This document shows, in pieces, positions 16,723-26,697 of a stretch of DNA of 64,000 nt. A model generated the notes under the pieces. It was not told the origin of the DNA. It saw only the letters and a program-made list of their open reading frames with translations, and made no database searches. This stretch comes from Laspinema palackyanum D2c (GTDB taxonomy: Bacteria; Cyanobacteriota; Cyanobacteriia; Cyanobacteriales; Laspinemataceae), in contig NZ_JAMXFD010000012.1 in assembly GCF_025370875.1 (NCBI RefSeq), forward strand, positions 1 through 64,000, written 5' to 3'. The position numbers and the translations under genes are program-made. Each line of letters opens with the position of its first letter. Position 1 is the stretch's first letter.

Positions 16723-18030
16723 TTAGAGAGTCCCCTGTACCGGCATGACTAATATTTTATCAACGCGATTTCCATCCATATCCATGACTTCAAATCGAAA
16801 TCCCGCCCATTCAAAATGGTCCGCTGCCATCGGAATCCGTCCCAAATGGGTGATGACGAAACCTCCCAAGGTGTGATAGTTTCCTTGTTGTTCTCCGGGT
16901 AACTCTTGCAAATTAAAAACTTCCCGGAATTTTTCAATAGAGACCATGCCATCTAATAACCAAGACCCATCCTCGCGCTGGACAATTTGCAAGTCATCCG
17001 GTTGATTCATGGAGGGCAAATCCCCAACGATCGCCTCTAAAATATCGTTCAAGGTCACCAATCCCTGAAGCACTCCATATTCATCGACGGCTAAGGCAAT
17101 ATGAGTGCCGGTTTGCTTGAATAACTCTAAGACTTTGAGGGCTTTGGTATGTTCAGGAACGAACAAAGGTTGCCGCAAAGCATCGGTGAGGTCAATGGGT
17201 TGGGAGAGCAGAGAACGGGCTAATAAATCATTAATCTGAATCACCCCCAAGACATTATCCAACACATTTTGACAGACCGGAAAACGGGTGTGGGTACTGC
17301 TAATAATCTTGTGGCGGTTCTCTTCTATTGAGTCATCTAAATTCAGCCAAATTACGTCGGGGCGGGGGGTCATTAATGAACTCACGCGCCGTTCATCTAA
17401 GCGAAACACGCGCTCAACCATCGCCTGTTCTTCTTGCTCAAATGTACCGGCTTCCGTGCCTTGTTCGAGTAAAATTTTAATTTCTTCTTCGATGACTTGA
17501 GGTTCGTTCGAGGGTTGAGTTCTCAACAGTCGCAACACCAAATCTGTAGAAGCACTCAACAAATGAACCACGGGTGCGCCAATTTTGCCTAACAAGCGCA
17601 TGGGAATTGCAATGCGGGTGGCAATTCGTTCGGGATTGTTTAAAGCAAGGCGTTTGGGGACCAGTTCTCCTAAAATTAGAGACAGGTAAGTAATGCTAAC
17701 CACCACAATTAAGAGGGCAACGGCCCCTTTATAAGGCACCGTCACCGGAAGACGATCTAACTGAACTACCACGTTCTCGGCAATGGTGGCACCGCCAAAG
17801 GCCCCAGCGAAGATTCCCACTAACGTGATCCCAATTTGTACCGTGGAGAGGAAGCGATTGGGGGAATTTGCCAATTCTAAGGCTACTCTGGCCTTAATGT
17901 CTCCCTGATTCGCCCATTGTTGCAGTCGGGCCTTCCTTGCCGAAACGAGGGCAATTTCAGACATGGCAAATATCCCGTTGATGAGAATCAGGAGTAAAAT
18001 GATGAGAATTTCCAGGGTAAAAGAATTCAT
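16723..18030 (-). CDS. CNNM/CBS/CorC-HlyC domain membrane protein
   Basis: The protein has about 435 residues. Order: a CNNM (DUF21) transmembrane domain over roughly residues 1-190 with several spans (LEILIILLLILINGIFAMSE), two CBS domains (about 205-330) and a C-terminal CorC/HlyC domain. This family is linked to magnesium/cobalt efflux or homeostasis; older labels call it hemolysin-like. I chose ATG at 18030 because family members start just before the first span. An upstream ATG at 18072 would add 14 residues without a membrane or signal feature. Confidence 0.87.
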   Translation of the reverse strand: MNSFTLEILIILLLILINGIFAMSEIALVSARKARLQQWANQGDIKARVALELANSPNRFLSTVQIGITLVGIFAGAFGGATIAENVVVQLDRLPVTVPYKGAVALLIVVVSITYLSLILGELVPKRLALNNPERIATRIAIPMRLLGKIGAPVVHLLSASTDLVLRLLRTQPSNEPQVIEEEIKILLEQGTEAGTFEQEEQAMVERVFRLDERRVSSLMTPRPDVIWLNLDDSIEENRHKIISSTHTRFPVCQNVLDNVLGVIQINDLLARSLLSQPIDLTDALRQPLFVPEHTKALKVLELFKQTGTHIALAVDEYGVLQGLVTLNDILEAIVGDLPSMNQPDDLQIVQREDGSWLLDGMVSIEKFREVFNLQELPGEQQGNYHTLGGFVITHLGRIPMAADHFEWAGFRFEVMDMDGNRVDKILVMPVQGTL

Positions 18031-18072
18031 TGTGATGTGGAATTTGCCTCGGGTTTCGGCGAATATGGCCAT

Positions 18073-18301
18073 CGCCCCTGATCATGGGGGCGATCGCCAC
18101 AGTGAACATCAGCATTTATTGCCAGATTTTATGTAAGTTAACATTTCTCGGCAATAGCAGAATCATCCCCACCCTAGAAATTGTGATCCTAAATTTCTCC
18201 GTCTGGGGTGAGTGCACAGTTGGTCCCCTGGCTTCTAAAATAAATAGAGGAAAAAATCCGGGGATTTTTTTCAACCCAAGCTATCGCATTTGTGACAAGT
18301 C
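18073..18301. other. Divergent intergenic region upstream of mfd
   Basis: No gene is seen here. A short A/T-flanked dyad (AAAAAATCC, GGATTTTTT at 18251-18270) could form a weak terminator-like hairpin just before mfd. A HIP1-like GGCGATCGCC lies at 18090. Confidence 0.35.
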
Positions 18302-21300
18302 ATGGCCTGTTCTTCCATCATCCGCACCTTGGGGCGATCGCCGTTAGCGACCGAACTCCTCACGAAACTCGATCGGCATCACCACATCGAACTCAACGGC
18401 ATCTCCCGCTTCCCAAAAGGATTGGTCGTCTCGGCGATCGCTCAAAAACGGGACCAGAGTTTATTGGTCGTCACCGCCACCCTGGAAGAAGCAGGGCGAT
18501 GGGCCGCCCAACTCGAAGCAATGGGGTGGCCTACGGTGCATTTTTACCCCACCTCCGAAGCATCTCCCTATGAACTCTTTGACCCGGAAGAAGAAACTAC
18601 CTGGGGGCAAATGCAGGTCCTCGCAGATTTAGTCCGAGGAGAAAACAATCTCGCCATTGTCACCACAGAACGGGCGCTACAACCCCATTTACCCCCGGTC
18701 AATCAGTTTAAACCCTACTGCCTCACCCTCACCGCCAAAAGCGAGTGGAACTCCAAAACTCTGGATGAACAACTGGCGCGCATGGGATATGAACGTGTGG
18801 CCCTTGTGGAAACTGAGGGCCAATGGAGTCGCCGAGGGGATATTGTGGATATTTTTCCCGTTTCTGCCGAACTTCCGGTCCGCCTAGACTGGTTTGGGGA
18901 CGAACTGGAGAACATCCGAGAATTTGACCCCTCCACCCAACGTTCCCTGGATAAAATTCCCCAACTGGTCCTGACTCCCACCTCCTTCAGTCCCCTGATT
19001 CAGGCCCATCTACCGGAGGCATTGAGAACCACAGGCACTCCTATCCCTGATGATTTAGGACTGGAAGACTCCGCCGAAATCCCCTCGGTGCAACGGTTTC
19101 TCGGGGTGGCCTTTGAGCAACCCGCTTCCTTGCTGGACTATTTGTCCCCGGATACTATTGTGGCGATTGATGAACCCGATCGCTGTGGTGCACATGGCGA
19201 TCGCTGGGCGGAACAAGTGGAAGAACATTTCCGAACCCTCCCCTCGAAACCGATTCCCCTGTCTCGGGTGCACCGCAACTTTAGCGAATCTCTTGCCACC
19301 GCAGAAACTTTTGACCGCATTTCCCTTTCAGAACTCGACATCCCTCGTAAAAAAGACGGTCCTAATATTAGCTTTGATTTAGATAGTCGCCCAGTTCCGG
19401 TGTTGCCGCATCAGTTCGCTAAACTTGCCGAATTGTTAAGAGAAGAACGCGATCGCAGGTTTAATGTCTTTTTAATTTCCGCGCAACCGAGTCGATCGGT
19501 CTCTCTGTTGCAAGAACATGACTGTCCCGCCCAATTTATTCCGAATCATCGGGATTACCGGGCGATCGAAAAGCTGCAAGTCCAACATATTCCCGTTGCC
19601 CTGAAATATAGTGGACTCGCCGAACTTGAGGGGTTTATTTTGTCCGCTTTTAGAATCGTGATTATCACCGATCGCGAATTTTATGGACAACATACCCTCG
19701 CTACCCCCACCTACGTTCGGAAACGTCGGCGCGCCGCTTCTAAACAAGTAGACCCCAATAAACTGCGTCAAGGGGATTTTGTCGTCCATCGCCATCATGG
19801 AATCGGCCAATTTATCAAACTAGAAAAACTCCAAAACCGGGAATATTTAGTTGTTAAATATAGCGATGGACTGCTGCGAGTTCCTGTAGACCAACTGGAA
19901 TCCCTCTCCCGCTTCCGGACGACTGGGGGGAAAAGACCGGAACTCAATAAACTCACCAGCAAATCCTGGGAAAATACCCGCAACAAAGTCCGCAAAGCAG
20001 TGAAGAAACTGGCGGTGGATTTGTTGAATTTATATGCCAAGCGATCGGATCAACAAGGGTTTGCTTATCCGCCGGATATGCCTTGGCAGCAAGAGTTAGA
20101 AGATTCCTTTTCCTATCAACCGACACCGGATCAGTTGAAGGCGACTCATGATGTGAAGCGGGATATGGAAAGTGAGCGCCCGATGGACCGCTTAGTCTGT
20201 GGGGATGTGGGATTTGGTAAAACCGAAGTAGCAATCCGGGCCATTTTTAAAGCGATTACCGCCGGAAAACAGGTAGCATTGTTGGCCCCGACCACAATTT
20301 TAACCCAACAACATTATCACACCATTAAAGAACGATTTGCTCCCTATCCGATTCAAATTGGATTACTCAATCGGTTCCGCAGTCAAGCAGAACGCCAAGA
20401 TATTCAAAATCGCCTCGCTACGGGGGAATTGGATTTAGTCGTGGGAACTCATTCGGTTCTGAGTAAATCGATTCAGTTCCGAGATTTAGGACTGTTAGTG
20501 GTAGATGAAGAACAACGGTTTGGGGTGAATCAGAAGGAAAAAATCAAGGCATTGAAAACCCAAGTGGATGTGCTGACATTAACTGCTACGCCCATTCCTC
20601 GTACATTGTATATGTCTTTATCCGGTGTGCGAGAGATGAGTTTGATTGCCACCCCTCCGCCCTCCCGTCGCCCGATTCAGACTCACTTGGCCCCTTATGA
20701 CTTAGAAACCGCGCGATCGGCCATTCGCCAAGAGTTGGACCGAGGGGGACAAGTGTTTTATGTGGTGCCTCGGGTGGAAGGCATTGAGGAAGTGGGGGCG
20801 GCATTGCAACAGATGGTTCCTAGTGCCAGAGTGGCGATCGCTCACGGTCAAATGAACCCCTCAGAATTAGAAGCAATTACGATTGCCTTTAGTTCGGGGG
20901 AAGCGGATATTTTAGTCTGTACCACCATTATCGAATCAGGATTAGATATTCCTCGGGTAAATACGATTTTAATTGAAGATGCTCACCGCTTCGGATTGTC
21001 CCAATTGTATCAATTACGGGGACGAGTGGGACGGTCTGGAATTCAAGCTCATGCTTGGTTATTTTACCCCAAAAGTGGCCGATTAACTGATGAAGCGCGC
21101 AAACGATTAAGGGCGATTAAAGAGTTTGCTCAATTAGGGTCAGGATACCAACTCGCCATGCGAGATATGGAGATACGCGGCGTGGGTAACCTATTAGGTG
21201 CAGAACAGTCCGGTCAATTGGATGCGATCGGGTTTGACCTCTATATGGAAATGTTAGAAGAGGCCATCCGAGAGATTCGCGGCCAAGAAATTCCGACGGT

Positions 21301-21772
21301 AGAAGAGACACAAATCGACCTCACCTTAACCGCGTTTATTCCTGGGGATTACATCGTGGATTTGGACCAAAAGATGAGTGCTTATCGGTCGGTAGCATTA
21401 GCAACCTCCGAGAAAGAACTGGCAGAAATCGAAGCGGATTGGCGCGATCGCTACGGACCGATTCCCAAACCCGTCAATCAACTCATGCAAGTCATGAAAC
21501 TAAAACAAATCGCCAAACCTTTAGGATTCTCCCGAATCAAACCGGAGGGAACTCAAAACATTGTTTTAGAAACCCCAATGGAGGAACCCGCCTGGAACTT
21601 ACTCGCCCAAAATCTACCCTCCAATGTACAAGAAAAGTTTGTTTATAGACCGGGCAAAGTCACCGTTCGCGGCATTGGCATCATGCGCGCCGAGTATCAA
21701 TTAGAAACTTTAATTGATTGGTTAGGACGGATGCAAGGCGCGCTACCGGAAGCGGCCATTTCGCAGGGGTAA
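18302..21772 (+). CDS. mfd: Transcription-repair coupling factor Mfd
   Basis: Mfd removes RNA polymerase stalled at DNA damage and recruits UvrA. At 1,156 residues it has the full family length. The UvrB-like N-terminal part (residues 1-400, with GDIVDIFPV) is followed by the RNA-polymerase-interacting domain ([16 protein letters not shown] near 485). A helicase core has Walker [13 protein letters not shown] near 637, DEEQ box VVDEEQRFG near 738 and motif VI-like [13 protein letters not shown] near 905. The TRCF C-terminal domain closes it. The ATG at 18302 matches family starts. Confidence 0.96.
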   Translation: MACSSIIRTLGRSPLATELLTKLDRHHHIELNGISRFPKGLVVSAIAQKRDQSLLVVTATLEEAGRWAAQLEAMGWPTVHFYPTSEASPYELFDPEEETTWGQMQVLADLVRGENNLAIVTTERALQPHLPPVNQFKPYCLTLTAKSEWNSKTLDEQLARMGYERVALVETEGQWSRRGDIVDIFPVSAELPVRLDWFGDELENIREFDPSTQRSLDKIPQLVLTPTSFSPLIQAHLPEALRTTGTPIPDDLGLEDSAEIPSVQRFLGVAFEQPASLLDYLSPDTIVAIDEPDRCGAHGDRWAEQVEEHFRTLPSKPIPLSRVHRNFSESLATAETFDRISLSELDIPRKKDGPNISFDLDSRPVPVLPHQFAKLAELLREERDRRFNVFLISAQPSRSVSLLQEHDCPAQFIPNHRDYRAIEKLQVQHIPVALKYSGLAELEGFILSAFRIVIITDREFYGQHTLATPTYVRKRRRAASKQVDPNKLRQGDFVVHRHHGIGQFIKLEKLQNREYLVVKYSDGLLRVPVDQLESLSRFRTTGGKRPELNKLTSKSWENTRNKVRKAVKKLAVDLLNLYAKRSDQQGFAYPPDMPWQQELEDSFSYQPTPDQLKATHDVKRDMESERPMDRLVCGDVGFGKTEVAIRAIFKAITAGKQVALLAPTTILTQQHYHTIKERFAPYPIQIGLLNRFRSQAERQDIQNRLATGELDLVVGTHSVLSKSIQFRDLGLLVVDEEQRFGVNQKEKIKALKTQVDVLTLTATPIPRTLYMSLSGVREMSLIATPPPSRRPIQTHLAPYDLETARSAIRQELDRGGQVFYVVPRVEGIEEVGAALQQMVPSARVAIAHGQMNPSELEAITIAFSSGEADILVCTTIIESGLDIPRVNTILIEDAHRFGLSQLYQLRGRVGRSGIQAHAWLFYPKSGRLTDEARKRLRAIKEFAQLGSGYQLAMRDMEIRGVGNLLGAEQSGQLDAIGFDLYMEMLEEAIREIRGQEIPTVEETQIDLTLTAFIPGDYIVDLDQKMSAYRSVALATSEKELAEIEADWRDRYGPIPKPVNQLMQVMKLKQIAKPLGFSRIKPEGTQNIVLETPMEEPAWNLLAQNLPSNVQEKFVYRPGKVTVRGIGIMRAEYQLETLIDWLGRMQGALPEAAISQG

Positions 21773-21780
21773 TTCGTTCA

Positions 21781-21938
21781 ACACTGGCGGTTCAAAACCG
21801 GCGGGGGTTAAAACCCCCGCCTAACCAATCAAGTCGGTTAAAACCGACTGCAAGAAACTCTTATAAGTTCATGTTTTTAGTCGGTTTTAACCGACTTTAG
21901 CTATTAGGCGGGGGTTTTAACCCCCGCCGGTTGTTGCT
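21781..21938. repeat. Cruciform-type repeat, copy 1
   Basis: Each arm contains two perfect palindromes: GGCGGGGGTTAAAACCCCCGCC and AGTCGGTTAAAACCGACT on the left, and their counterparts in mirrored order on the right. The whole 158-bp block is therefore a large inverted repeat built of smaller ones. The same family recurs at 44555-44855 and 46362-46612. It lies between the ends of mfd and the Uma2 gene and codes for nothing. Confidence 0.85.
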
Positions 21939-21962
21939 TGCTTACCCGTCGGGTATTGCCAC

Positions 21963-22511
21963 TCACACAATAATTTCTGAAACCGCAATGGAAATATCAG
22001 GAAATGCAACCGGAGTGATTTCCCCCTCCGTAAAAGTCATTTTAGAACCATATTCCCCATCCCGAGGGGTTCTAAAAATAATCAGTTCACGACGCTTCAA
22101 ATTGACTAACCAGTATTCAGGGATTCCCGCTTCGGCATAGATGTGATATTTTAGGTTTGCATCTTTTTCCAGGCTGGTATTGGCATACTCAATCACCCAA
22201 AATATTTGGTCAGGATAGGGATGATGTTGCAGATAAACTCGTCCCAAACGCTGCACAATAGCTAAATCCGGTTCGGGTTCTGAATTGTTCGGGAGGGTAA
22301 TCGGTTTGGCATGACGAACTAGGGCTTGCTCACCCAATAAACGGGCCAGATAATCCCCAGCTTCTGTACTAAAATAAGCGTGGGCTTCTCCTTCTGGGGA
22401 CCTTTCTACAATTTCTCCATGCAGCAGTTCCACCGGGCGATCGTCGAGTAATCCGATGTCCACCATGCGATGATAGTCTTCAATTGTCCATTTAGCCAGA
22501 GAGATGGTCAT
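21963..22511 (-). CDS. Uma2 family endonuclease-like protein
   Basis: The protein has 182 residues with the Uma2 (DUF820) fold, a PD-(D/E)xK-type nuclease superfamily member very abundant in cyanobacteria. Visible features are the N-terminal DYHRMVDIGLLDDRPVELL, the GEIVE turn, the catalytic aspartate in EPEPDLAIVQRL and the E...K pair in FWVIEYANTSLEKDANLKY. The biological role of Uma2 proteins is not settled; some sit in toxin-like or mobile contexts. A small gene ends 6 bases upstream on the same strand, so the two form an operon. Confidence 0.87.
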   Translation of the reverse strand: MTISLAKWTIEDYHRMVDIGLLDDRPVELLHGEIVERSPEGEAHAYFSTEAGDYLARLLGEQALVRHAKPITLPNNSEPEPDLAIVQRLGRVYLQHHPYPDQIFWVIEYANTSLEKDANLKYHIYAEAGIPEYWLVNLKRRELIIFRTPRDGEYGSKMTFTEGEITPVAFPDISIAVSEIIV

Positions 22512-22517
22512 CTTGAG

Positions 22518-22847
22518 TTATCCTTTGACACCAAATAACGCATCATCCTGCATGGTAACATTGGGGACAATGGCAAGCAAATCCCGGAGAATGTCAAGCT
22601 GCGATCGCGCTTCGATGGTTTCCAAAGTTTCTAACATGACGCTCATAGAAACAGGGAAACCAGGGGTATCCGGATGGAGGGGTAAGATAACTGCCACCGC
22701 ATTACCTAGGTTGATTTCTTTCCGCCAAATGATTGCTTTCTGGGGAATATACTGTTGTTGCTGCCAACCGCGATCGCTCAGATAAGCAGCAACTTGTGAC
22801 GGTTGCAGAGTTTGAAGGATATCAATATCTTTGATTGTGACTTTCAT
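22518..22847 (-). CDS. Small conserved protein preceding Uma2
   Basis: I do not recognise a named family. The 109-residue product starts MKVTIKDIDILQTLQPSQ and carries a WQQQQYIPQKAIIW strand-like section, then ends with RSQLDILRDLLA. The ATG at 22847 is chosen because GAGG lies 8 bases upstream; a longer frame to 23027 lacks such support. It is soluble with no signal or span. The tight spacing to Uma2 (6 bases) suggests the two act together, for instance as an inhibitor or partner, but that is inference. Confidence 0.7.
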   Translation of the reverse strand: MKVTIKDIDILQTLQPSQVAAYLSDRGWQQQQYIPQKAIIWRKEINLGNAVAVILPLHPDTPGFPVSMSVMLETLETIEARSQLDILRDLLAIVPNVTMQDDALFGVKG

Positions 22848-22980
22848 AATGTTTTTCCTCGGGCAATCCGTATTTTTTATTTGATGATAAACTCTAGCAT
22901 TGGATGATATTTTATAATTATAGCATTGGGCTGTTGATCGCCTGCTCAAAAGCTCCTTTATAACTGGGCTGCTGTAATTT

Positions 22981-23811
22981 ATGAATCCTAAGCTGAAGCA
23001 TCTTCTGATTGGCGAGTTCTCGGTCAAGCGGTTGGTTAAGTCGCTCCTGTTTGTTTATGTCTCCATTGGTATTTATGGCTACTTCTTTTCCGAACGGATG
23101 ATATTTATCCCCCAACCCGCTTCCTATTCTCAACTGCCGGGGATGCGGATGTTGACTTCGGCGAATGAGAAGCAAATTGCAGCGGTTTATTTAGCAAATC
23201 CTCAAGCAGACTATACGATTCTCTATAGTCATGGCAATGCGGAGGATTTAGGAGATGTTTTGCCGGTTTTGACTGAATTCCAGACGATTGGGTTTTCGGT
23301 GTTGAGTTTTGATTATCAAGGGTATGGAATTTCTGAGGGGAATCCCACGGAACGGAGGGCGGTTCAGGATATAGAGGCGGCTTATTTTTATTTAACGGAA
23401 ACCCTGAAGATTCCGCCAGAGCGGATTATTGTTTATGGGCGATCGGTGGGTGGGGGACCGGCGCTGGAGTTGGCAGTGCGCTATCCGGTGGGGGGATTGG
23501 TGGTGGAAAGTTCGTTTACTTCTATTTTTAGAACGGTGACTCGAATTCCAATTTATCCCGTGGATAAGTTTAATAATATTCGGAATATTCAACGGGTGAA
23601 TTGTCCGGTGTTGGTGATTCATGGGACTAAGGATGAGGTGATTCCCTTTTGGCATGGGGAGGCATTGTTTGCGGCGGCAGCGGAACCGAAGCAGGCGCTG
23701 TGGGTGGAGGGTGCTGGACATAATGATTTAATCTCGGTGGCAGGCGATCGCCATTCTGCGGCCCTCCTGGGGTTTGTGGCGTTGCTGGAGGGGAACGAAC
23801 CGGCAGAGTGA
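22981..23811 (+). CDS. Membrane-anchored alpha/beta hydrolase
   Basis: The protein has 276 residues, with one N-terminal membrane span (about residues 20-38, LLFVYVSIGIYGYFF) followed by a serine hydrolase domain of the ABHD13/17 (BEM46) type. The nucleophile is the serine in YGRSVGGGPALELA near 156. The aspartate is in HGTKDEVIP near 222 and the histidine in GAGHNDL near 253. The oxyanion region is SHGNAEDLG. The substrate is unknown. It is divergent from the Uma2 pair. Confidence 0.85.
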   Translation: MNPKLKHLLIGEFSVKRLVKSLLFVYVSIGIYGYFFSERMIFIPQPASYSQLPGMRMLTSANEKQIAAVYLANPQADYTILYSHGNAEDLGDVLPVLTEFQTIGFSVLSFDYQGYGISEGNPTERRAVQDIEAAYFYLTETLKIPPERIIVYGRSVGGGPALELAVRYPVGGLVVESSFTSIFRTVTRIPIYPVDKFNNIRNIQRVNCPVLVIHGTKDEVIPFWHGEALFAAAAEPKQALWVEGAGHNDLISVAGDRHSAALLGFVALLEGNEPAE

Positions 23812-23992
23812 ACCCGAGTTAAGCTCTAGGGCCGAAAATCCGGTCCCGCGAAACCAAAACGGAGCTATTGGTAGAAGGGCGATCGACTGGTATGATTGTG
23901 CTGGCTAAGGGAAATAGCACACTCTTTGCGCGATCGCTCTTTTAGGCTGTCCCGAAACCGGGATAAACTAGGGCGATTCAGTTTGAAAATTA

Positions 23993-24646
23993 ATGATTCA
24001 TCACAAAACGCTCAAGATGGAATGGCACGGTAGCGATGCTCAGAGTCTGGCAATTATTGACCGGGAAATCGGGGATCACATTTTCTCCCCGGCGGAGTAT
24101 GAGATTGTGCGGCGCGTCATTTATGCCACCGCCGATTTTGAATATAAATCCCTGATTCGCTTTTCTGAACAAGCGCTCCAGGCGGGTGCGGCAGCGTTGG
24201 CGGCACGCTCAACGATTGTGGTGGATGTGCCGATGGTGCAAGTTGGCATTTCCCCCCACATCCAAAACACCTTTGCCAATCCGGTTTACTGTTCGATGGA
24301 TGCGCTCACCCGTCCTCAAAAAGAGAAAACCCGTGCTGCCTGGGGCATCGAAACCCTCGCTAAACGCTATCCTGAAGGCATTTTCATCCTGGGTGAGGCC
24401 CAAACTTCCCTGACAACCCTAGTGGAGTTAATCGAAGCGGAGGAAATTCGTCCTGCTTTAGTGATTGGGACTCCTGCCGGGTTTGTCGGGGTGGATGCAG
24501 CAAAGGCGAGACTGAATGACTCGATGATTCAAAATATCCGGGTGGATGGACGCAAAGGGAGTGCGGTGGTTGCGGTTGCTATTTTAAATGGATTGGTAGA
24601 TTTGGCATGGCAAGCGTATGGACAGGAAGGACGGGGAATGATTTGA
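23993..24646 (+). CDS. cobH: Precorrin-8X methylmutase
   Basis: CobH/CbiC moves a methyl group from C-11 to C-12 of the corrin ring to give hydrogenobyrinate (or the cobalt form). The product has 217 residues, the usual length. It shows the ATADFEY motif near residue 46 and GTPAGFVGVDAAK near 162; the active-site region VVDVPMVQVGI lies between them. A second ATG at 24017 is a possible start. No cobalamin riboswitch is seen upstream. Together with the cobD-like gene at 14083 it supports a B12-type pathway in this organism. Confidence 0.92.
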   Translation: MIHHKTLKMEWHGSDAQSLAIIDREIGDHIFSPAEYEIVRRVIYATADFEYKSLIRFSEQALQAGAAALAARSTIVVDVPMVQVGISPHIQNTFANPVYCSMDALTRPQKEKTRAAWGIETLAKRYPEGIFILGEAQTSLTTLVELIEAEEIRPALVIGTPAGFVGVDAAKARLNDSMIQNIRVDGRKGSAVVAVAILNGLVDLAWQAYGQEGRGMI

Positions 24647-24678
24647 GGATGAATTAGAGACTTTATAGTCCTCAATCT

Positions 24679-25371
24679 CTACCTAAATTCTTCTCGGCGG
24701 ACTTTTTTTCTGCGGGGTCGCGGTTGATTTAATGCTTCCATTTCTTGGCTGATTTCTACAAATAAATCCCGGCGTAAATAGGGGTAATCACTAATCCAAA
24801 AGTCAATCCGGGGGAGGTAAATATCCGAGACTTTGGCGATGCGTCCGAGGTCCGGACGGTTGGACATGACTACCATTTCGGCCATATCTCCCGGGGCGAT
24901 CGCCTTATGTTCTTTCCGCAGGGGAACCAGCACTCGCGTACTAAACCCAGTTTCGTCACCGACTTCTAAATTCAGTCTGCGTTCGCGGTTTTCCAAAATC
25001 ACCAGTTCTCCCCGGGGACTGACGGTTTCTTTTGTGCCGACGACTTCTTCGGTGACAAAGACATCCCAAACTTCTCCTCGCCAAAATCCACTGTATTTAT
25101 AACGCCGACATTGGTAGTTTTCTCGGGAGGCGGAGGCGATGGGTCCCCATAACCAATAAAGACCGAAGATGATGCCAATAATTAATAAAAAAGGTCGCCA
25201 GTTGTCGGGAAGTGCATTGGCGGTTAGGGTCAGCAGTCCAATTCCCGCCACGGAAATCAGGACGCGCTTTAAAATTTTGTCAATTTTGCCACCATAATAG
25301 GCATATTGCGCGCCGGTGGCAATGCCGGGAATGAGTTGTTCAAAGGTTTCACGGGTTAAGGGAATTAGCAT
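24679..25371 (-). CDS. Conserved cyanobacterial membrane protein
   Basis: The protein has 230 residues with two membrane spans near 35-52 and 58-75, then a soluble domain ending in a very basic tail (PRPRRKKVRREEF). Homologues are sometimes labelled phosphate ABC transporter permease in databases. I see neither the number of spans nor the EAA loop of such permeases, so that label looks unsupported. The role is unknown. It lies on the same strand as dapB upstream but is separated by 162 bases with a strong hairpin. Confidence 0.75.
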   Translation of the reverse strand: MLIPLTRETFEQLIPGIATGAQYAYYGGKIDKILKRVLISVAGIGLLTLTANALPDNWRPFLLIIGIIFGLYWLWGPIASASRENYQCRRYKYSGFWRGEVWDVFVTEEVVGTKETVSPRGELVILENRERRLNLEVGDETGFSTRVLVPLRKEHKAIAPGDMAEMVVMSNRPDLGRIAKVSDIYLPRIDFWISDYPYLRRDLFVEISQEMEALNQPRPRRKKVRREEFR

Positions 25372-25466
25372 TGTTAATCCGGTTCAGAATGGGTTGATTT
25401 ATCAAAGATAAAGGCAAGAAACTGTTCGAGAAAGTTAGGGAAATTCAGGGCAGTTTTAGAGGTAAT

Positions 25467-25497
25467 CCTCGTGAGGGGCTGCTGCCCCCTCACGAGG
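25467..25497 (-). terminator. Strong hairpin between dapB and the membrane protein gene
   Basis: CCTCGTGAGGGG (25467-25478) and CCCCTCACGAGG (25486-25497) form a perfect 12-bp stem. It lies 37 bases beyond the dapB stop and could end the dapB transcript. A T-run is lacking, so factor-independent termination is uncertain. Confidence 0.5.
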
Positions 25498-25533
25498 AAA
25501 AGCCCCCAAGAGGAAAACTGATAGAAAAAGCAC

Positions 25534-26361
25534 TTACAAGAGTTTTTCTAGGCCATAAACGAGGGTTTTGAGTTGGAGAATTTTGCGAATAGAGAGCAAG
25601 ACTCCGGGCATATAACAGGCCCGATCGCTGGTGTCGTGACGGAGAGTATAAACTTGACCCGGGGCACCAAAAATCACCTCTTGGTGAGCGATTAAACCCG
25701 GGAGGCGGATACTATGAATGCGAATCCCTTCTCCCGCATCACTCCCTCGGGCCCCGGCAATTTTTTCCGTTTCTTTAACCTGGGGAGGATTAAAGGTTTT
25801 ACCCATTTCTGCTAACATTTGAGCGGTTTGAATGGCGGTCCCGCTGGGGGCATCTGCCTTTTGGTTGTGGTGGAGTTCGATGATTTCCACATGATCAAAA
25901 TGTTGCGAGGCGGCGATCGCCGCTTGTTGTAACAAGACCATGCCAATGGAAAAGTTGGGAATAATGGCACAACCTATGCTCGATTTTTCCGCAAAAGCAG
26001 CGAGTTCTTGAATCTGTTGCGGACTCATGCCGGTGGTGCCAATCACAGGGCGGATCCCGTAGGCGATCGCCGCCCGGGTATTTTCATAAACCGAGTTGGG
26101 ATGGGTAAAATCTACCATCACCGCTGATTGCTTTTCCTGCAATGCCATCCCCAGGGTGCCTTCCAGGTCATTTAAAACCGGAATTTCTAAAGGTCCGCAT
26201 CCGATGACTTCCCCAATATCTTGACCCAGATATTCAGGATTGCGATCGACTGCCCCTACTAAAATCATATCTGGAGCCTCAGAAACCGCTTGAACGACTT
26301 CACGGCCCATTTTGCCCCCAGCGCCATTGACGACAACTGGAATCGGAAGTTGATTTGCCAT
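25534..26361 (-). CDS. dapB: 4-hydroxy-tetrahydrodipicolinate reductase
   Basis: DapB reduces 4-hydroxy-tetrahydrodipicolinate with NAD(P)H in lysine and diaminopimelate synthesis. The 275-residue product has the Rossmann motif [12 protein letters not shown] near residue 11, the VDFTHPNSV section near 84 and the DapB signature [15 protein letters not shown] near 155 with catalytic histidine and lysine. The length is normal and there is no lesion. It stands alone on the minus strand. Confidence 0.96.
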   Translation of the reverse strand: MANQLPIPVVVNGAGGKMGREVVQAVSEAPDMILVGAVDRNPEYLGQDIGEVIGCGPLEIPVLNDLEGTLGMALQEKQSAVMVDFTHPNSVYENTRAAIAYGIRPVIGTTGMSPQQIQELAAFAEKSSIGCAIIPNFSIGMVLLQQAAIAASQHFDHVEIIELHHNQKADAPSGTAIQTAQMLAEMGKTFNPPQVKETEKIAGARGSDAGEGIRIHSIRLPGLIAHQEVIFGAPGQVYTLRHDTSDRACYMPGVLLSIRKILQLKTLVYGLEKLL

Positions 26362-26697
26362 ACTTTAATAAAGTCCCCTGGAACTAGATGAGGGAATTTT
26401 ACCCCGCTTCGGGGGAATCTCCATATCGATACTATAGTAAGGCGGAGTGGGAGTTGCCCGGTTGAGATTGCCGTGCGGATTGAACCTTGAGCCATTTTAA
26501 TCCCGGGGGTGGGTGGATCTTAAGTTAAGGTGGGCCGTTGACAATCTAGGGCAGGAAAGGCAGGATCAAGAGGAGCGGAATTTAGACCGGAATAGACTCT
26601 ACAACTGACTCAGAATGCGGCCAAACCGGATTGAGCCGATCGCTCCTTTTCCCTTGCTCCTCCATCCTCCTTTTAACCACTTTTTTAACCAATAACG
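26362..26697. other. Divergent intergenic region between dapB and the CHASE2 protein gene
   Basis: In these 336 bases I see no gene, RNA or strong hairpin. It should hold promoters for both flanking genes. ACTATAGTAAGG near 26430 is a possible -10 region on the plus strand but lacks a convincing -35. Confidence 0.35.

Noticed and set aside
23812-23992. Cobalamin riboswitch upstream of cobH
   Set aside because: No B12-box-like core or typical fold is visible; only short dyads.
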